Assembly (NCBI GenBank): GCA_017940415.1
Contig: JAGAYR010000044.1
Location: 1-64,000 of the forward strand
DNA from: Lachnospiraceae bacterium
Lineage (GTDB): Bacteria > Bacillota > Clostridia > Lachnospirales > Lachnospiraceae
Length of the DNA: 64,000 bases
Direction of reading: 5' to 3'
Positions within the stretch are counted from its first letter, which is position 1, and the number at the start of each line of letters is the position of its first letter. The position numbers and the translations under genes are program-made. The notes under the pieces are model-generated. The model was not told where the DNA came from, ran no database searches, and saw only the letters and a program-made list of their open reading frames with translations. Shown here in pieces: positions 61,812-64,000 of the stretch.

Positions 61812-62594
61812 ATGAAGTCTGGTTTAGGACTTAAACTTATATCTCTTTCTCTTATCTGTGCCATGTTAATGAGCGGATGCGGCTCCGAGATAGCCGAGAT
61901 GACTGATGAGCAGCAGACACAGATAGGCGAGTATGCGGCTTTTGCCATGCTCAGATATGATGCGGAGCACAGAAGCCGTCTTGTGGATTATTCCGAGGTT
62001 TTGGCCGCGGACGAAGCGAAAAGACAGGCTGAGGAGGCTGCTGTAGCCGCAGAATTGGCAAGACAGACCGAAACCGGTGAAGATCAGAAGCCGGAAGGCA
62101 CTCTGGATGCCAACGGAAATCCTGTGGAGGTTATAGACAAAACCGGGGATGGTGCCGGATATGTCAGTGATACCATGGAAGATTTCCTCGAACTTCCGAA
62201 CGGCGTTCTTCTGACATACAGAGGTTATACCATTCAGTCCTCTTATCCGGAGGATGCTGATGTTTCCGATTATTTCGTTGTTGATGCAACAGCGGGTAAT
62301 AAATTCCTGGTTCTTTGGTATTCCATCTATAACGGATCGGGTTCCGATGCGAGCATCAATTTCCTGGCAGACAGCATCACCTTCAAGTGCCGTGTAAATG
62401 ACAGTAATACGGCAACGGCTCTTGTGACAATGCTTGATGATGATATGTCCACTCTTCAGACGGTTATGAGAGACAACGATGAGATGGATTGCGTTCTTGT
62501 TTTTGAGATCAATTCAGATCTGGCAAATAACGTGGATTCGATAATAGTCAGGATGTCAAAAAACGGCGCCGACTGGGAGAGAAGAGTTCAGTGA
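61812..62594 (+). CDS. Lipoprotein with beta-rich C-terminal domain
   Basis: The start at ATG 61812, nine bases behind AAGGAG, gives 260 residues. The signal peptide and lipobox MSGC place it on the outer face of the membrane. A helical charged segment (about 30-85, EAKRQAEEAAVAAELARQ) is followed by a beta-type domain (about 110-260) with FLVLWYSIYNGSGSD and DCVLVFEI, similar in pattern to DUF4352/DUF5067-like lipoprotein domains. It lies one base after the preceding gene and is last in the two-component operon. Confidence 0.8.
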   Translation: MKSGLGLKLISLSLICAMLMSGCGSEIAEMTDEQQTQIGEYAAFAMLRYDAEHRSRLVDYSEVLAADEAKRQAEEAAVAAELARQTETGEDQKPEGTLDANGNPVEVIDKTGDGAGYVSDTMEDFLELPNGVLLTYRGYTIQSSYPEDADVSDYFVVDATAGNKFLVLWYSIYNGSGSDASINFLADSITFKCRVNDSNTATALVTMLDDDMSTLQTVMRDNDEMDCVLVFEINSDLANNVDSIIVRMSKNGADWERRVQ

Positions 62595-62597
62595 TAC

Positions 62598-62628
62598 AAA
62601 AAGGCCCCTGCTATCTGCAGGGGCTTTA
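62598..62628. terminator. Terminator between convergent genes
   Basis: The stem AAAGGCCCCTGC/GCAGGGGCTTT has a TATCT loop. It has a T-rich tail on the plus side and A residues on the other. Confidence 0.85.
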
Positions 62629-62629
62629 A

Positions 62630-63520
62630 TTATTTCTTTCTGGCAATGTGCCATTTGATCACCGCGGCTCCGATAATGATTATATATCCAATGATGCTGT
62701 ATATATCGGGAAACTCACTGAGGAATATCATTCCTAGGATTGCCGCAAATATCACCTGTGTATAATCAAATACCGAGATGTCTTTTGCCGGCGCATTCTG
62801 ATATGCGGCGGTTATATTAAACTGTCCTCCGCTTGCGGCAACTCCGGCTCCTATAAGGCAGCCCCACTGTGCAAGTGTCATGGGATGCCAGTCAAACATC
62901 AGGAAAGGACCGGTTACCAGACATGAAAACAGGGAAAAGTAGAAGACTATTGTTTTGCCGGGCTGTCCTGTTTTGCCCATCTTATGTACAAATGCATATG
63001 CGGCACCGGCACCGAAGCCTCCGTAGAGTCCGACCAGTGCGGGAATAACAGCAAGACCGGTGGAAGGTTTTATTATGAAAAGCGAACCCGTAAACGCCAT
63101 TATGACGCATGCCCAGTCGGATTTTGAAGGGATCTCCTTCATGATATAGAAGCTGACTATTATGGCGAAAAAGGGTGAAAGCTTGTTGAGCATATTGGCA
63201 TCGGCTATTCCCAGCCTGTCTATAGCCCAGAAATTTGCTATCATTCCGCTGGTTCCGAAGAGACACCTCATAAGAACGGAAATACCGTTTCCTTTTCTGA
63301 TGGAAAAGCCAACTTTATTCTTCAGTATTGATGCCGTTGCTATTATCAGTGCAAAGAAGTTTCTGAAGAAGGCTTTTTGCATAGTGGGAAGATCACCCGA
63401 AATCCTTACAAAAAAGGTCATCAGCGAAAAAAAGAACGCCGCAAGAAGCAGATGGAGTATGGCTTTATGTATATTTGTTCCCATGGGAGGAACTTTGTTT
63501 TCGATTTTTTCATTTTGCAT
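62630..63520 (-). CDS. EamA/DMT family transporter
   Basis: This protein of 296 residues has ten membrane segments arranged as two EamA repeats (about 15-140 and 160-290). It is a drug/metabolite-type carrier of unknown substrate. Signatures include FFVRISGDLPTMQKAFFRNFFA and the second-repeat KDISVFDYTQVIFAAILGMIFLSE. The start ATG 63520 has no SD, and a TATAAT box lies eight bases upstream. Confidence 0.9.
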   Translation of the reverse strand: MQNEKIENKVPPMGTNIHKAILHLLLAAFFFSLMTFFVRISGDLPTMQKAFFRNFFALIIATASILKNKVGFSIRKGNGISVLMRCLFGTSGMIANFWAIDRLGIADANMLNKLSPFFAIIVSFYIMKEIPSKSDWACVIMAFTGSLFIIKPSTGLAVIPALVGLYGGFGAGAAYAFVHKMGKTGQPGKTIVFYFSLFSCLVTGPFLMFDWHPMTLAQWGCLIGAGVAASGGQFNITAAYQNAPAKDISVFDYTQVIFAAILGMIFLSEFPDIYSIIGYIIIIGAAVIKWHIARKK

Positions 63521-63528
63521 AATACGCG

Positions 63529-63534
63529 ATTATA
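63529..63534 (-). promoter_or_regulatory. -10 box of the EamA gene, eight bases from the ATG
   Basis: A perfect TATAAT on the minus strand (63534-63529) is separated from the start codon by eight bases, so the mRNA would be leaderless. There is no good -35. Confidence 0.4.
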
Positions 63535-63590
63535 CTCTTTTTTGTCAGTGATTGCCATATTGTCTCTTGTGGTAAGTACTCCTTCAAATA

Positions 63591-63619
63591 TTGAATTTGT
63601 GATTATCGGAGAATAAAAT
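63591..63619 (+). promoter_or_regulatory. Promoter of the partial sensor gene
   Basis: TTGAAT (63591-63596), a 17-bp spacer and TAAAAT (63614-63619) lie 31 bases before the TTG start. Confidence 0.65.
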
Positions 63620-63649
63620 AAATGTATTCTTATTTCGAGGGGCCTAAAA

Positions 63650-64000
63650 TTGAAAAAACTTACGCGTTCAAGCAGATACATGATATCAATCAGCGTATTT
63701 CTGGTAGTTATAAATGCGCTGCTTGGTTTCTTACTGACTAAACAGTCGGATTATGCTCTTCGCGATCTTATTCATCACCGTATGCTGGATATTTCCAATA
63801 CCGCAGCTGCAATGATAAACGGTGATGTTCTTGAGTCTGCGTCCGCTGATAATATGGATAGTCCCGAGTGCAGGGAAATCTATGAAACTCTTACTTATTT
63901 CCAGGATAATATTGAACTTGAATATATTTATTGTATCCGTGAGGTGGCAGAAGGGAGATTTGTCTTTTCAATAGATCCCACTGTAGATGATCCCGGAGAA
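63650..64000 (+). CDS. Membrane sensor protein, 5' part (runs off the window)
   Basis: The frame begins at TTG 63650, nine bases behind GAGGGG, and is open to the end (117 codons). One membrane segment (about 11-30, MISISVFLVVINALLGFLL) is followed by an extracellular helical region (NTAAAMINGDVLES) and the start of a PDC/CACHE-like beta domain (ELEYIYCIREV, FVFSIDPTVDDPGE). This N-terminus is common in diguanylate cyclases, histidine kinases and related sensors. The output domain lies outside the window, so the class is open. Confidence 0.7.
   Translation, partial: MKKLTRSSRYMISISVFLVVINALLGFLLTKQSDYALRDLIHHRMLDISNTAAAMINGDVLESASADNMDSPECREIYETLTYFQDNIELEYIYCIREVAEGRFVFSIDPTVDDPGE

Noticed and set aside
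1-64000. CRISPR arrays, tRNA and rRNA genes
   Set aside because: No regularly spaced repeats, cloverleaf with T-arm other than in tmRNA, or rRNA sequence was seen on either strand.

Overview
The window reads as chromosomal DNA of an anaerobic, fermentative Firmicute, most likely a rumen or gut Lachnospiraceae close to Butyrivibrio/Pseudobutyrivibrio. This rests on gene content: Rex, an NfnAB-type ferredoxin:NADP oxidoreductase pair, formate-THF ligase plus FolD, a two-domain ABC-F protein, a chemoreceptor, many family-1-like lipoproteins, and intracellular plant-polysaccharide enzymes. The genus is an inference. No tRNA, rRNA, CRISPR array or intact transposase gene was found.

Layout. Positions 1-139 are the 3' end of a group II intron (domains V and VI). 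Then come an unknown gene (minus strand), GDP-fucose synthase, a membrane chemoreceptor, and a GntR/FadR-type regulator with isocitrate dehydrogenase. Positions 5859-9096 hold the most striking locus: a 73-residue hydrophobic, lysine-patterned peptide, a ~12-TM protein, a SpoIIM/DUF95 membrane protein, an ABC ATPase and a 23-residue hydrophobic peptide. This is the gene order of AS-48/circularin/uberolysin-type circular bacteriocin clusters. A convergent ABC-F gene follows. From rex (11240) to about 36316 nearly everything is co-directional: rex, a coiled-coil protein, alr, yebC, a GT2 plus a large membrane partner, ftsK, fhs, folD, a zinc-ribbon/TPR lipid-side protein, nfnA/nfnB, rlmH, nth, pdp, phoH, a shortened YqfF homologue, ybeY, a flippase-like protein and a COG2509 flavoprotein. 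A short remnant of a GH51 arabinofuranosidase lies at 36329-36502.

Proline synthesis (proB, proA) with a 5-formyl-THF cyclo-ligase, gltX and a PIN-like protein with a lysine/proline-rich tail follow to 42532. A minus-strand operon at 42600-44264 (CPBP protease, LytTR regulator, DUF3021-like protein) is preceded by 21-bp-phased direct repeats. After a large solute-binding-like lipoprotein comes an RNA quality-control block: secG, rnr, smpB and the tmRNA gene ssrA. A REPIN-like inverted repeat sits directly in front of ssrA. Then come a MATE exporter, a cytoplasmic carboxylesterase-GH43-CBM fusion, a GH3 lipoprotein, a two-component system with an associated ~18-TM protein and lipoprotein, an EamA transporter, and the 5' end of a membrane sensor gene that runs off the window.

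How the parts relate. The central block combines one-carbon metabolism (fhs, folD, cyclo-ligase), NADPH/ferredoxin balancing (NfnAB, Icd, Rex) and translation/RNA housekeeping. The accessory material is the intron tail, the bacteriocin-like cluster, the REP-like elements, the GH51 remnant and the carbohydrate enzymes. Several starts were moved downstream of the longest reading frame where a promoter, terminator or Shine-Dalgarno sequence decides the matter; this is noted entry by entry.
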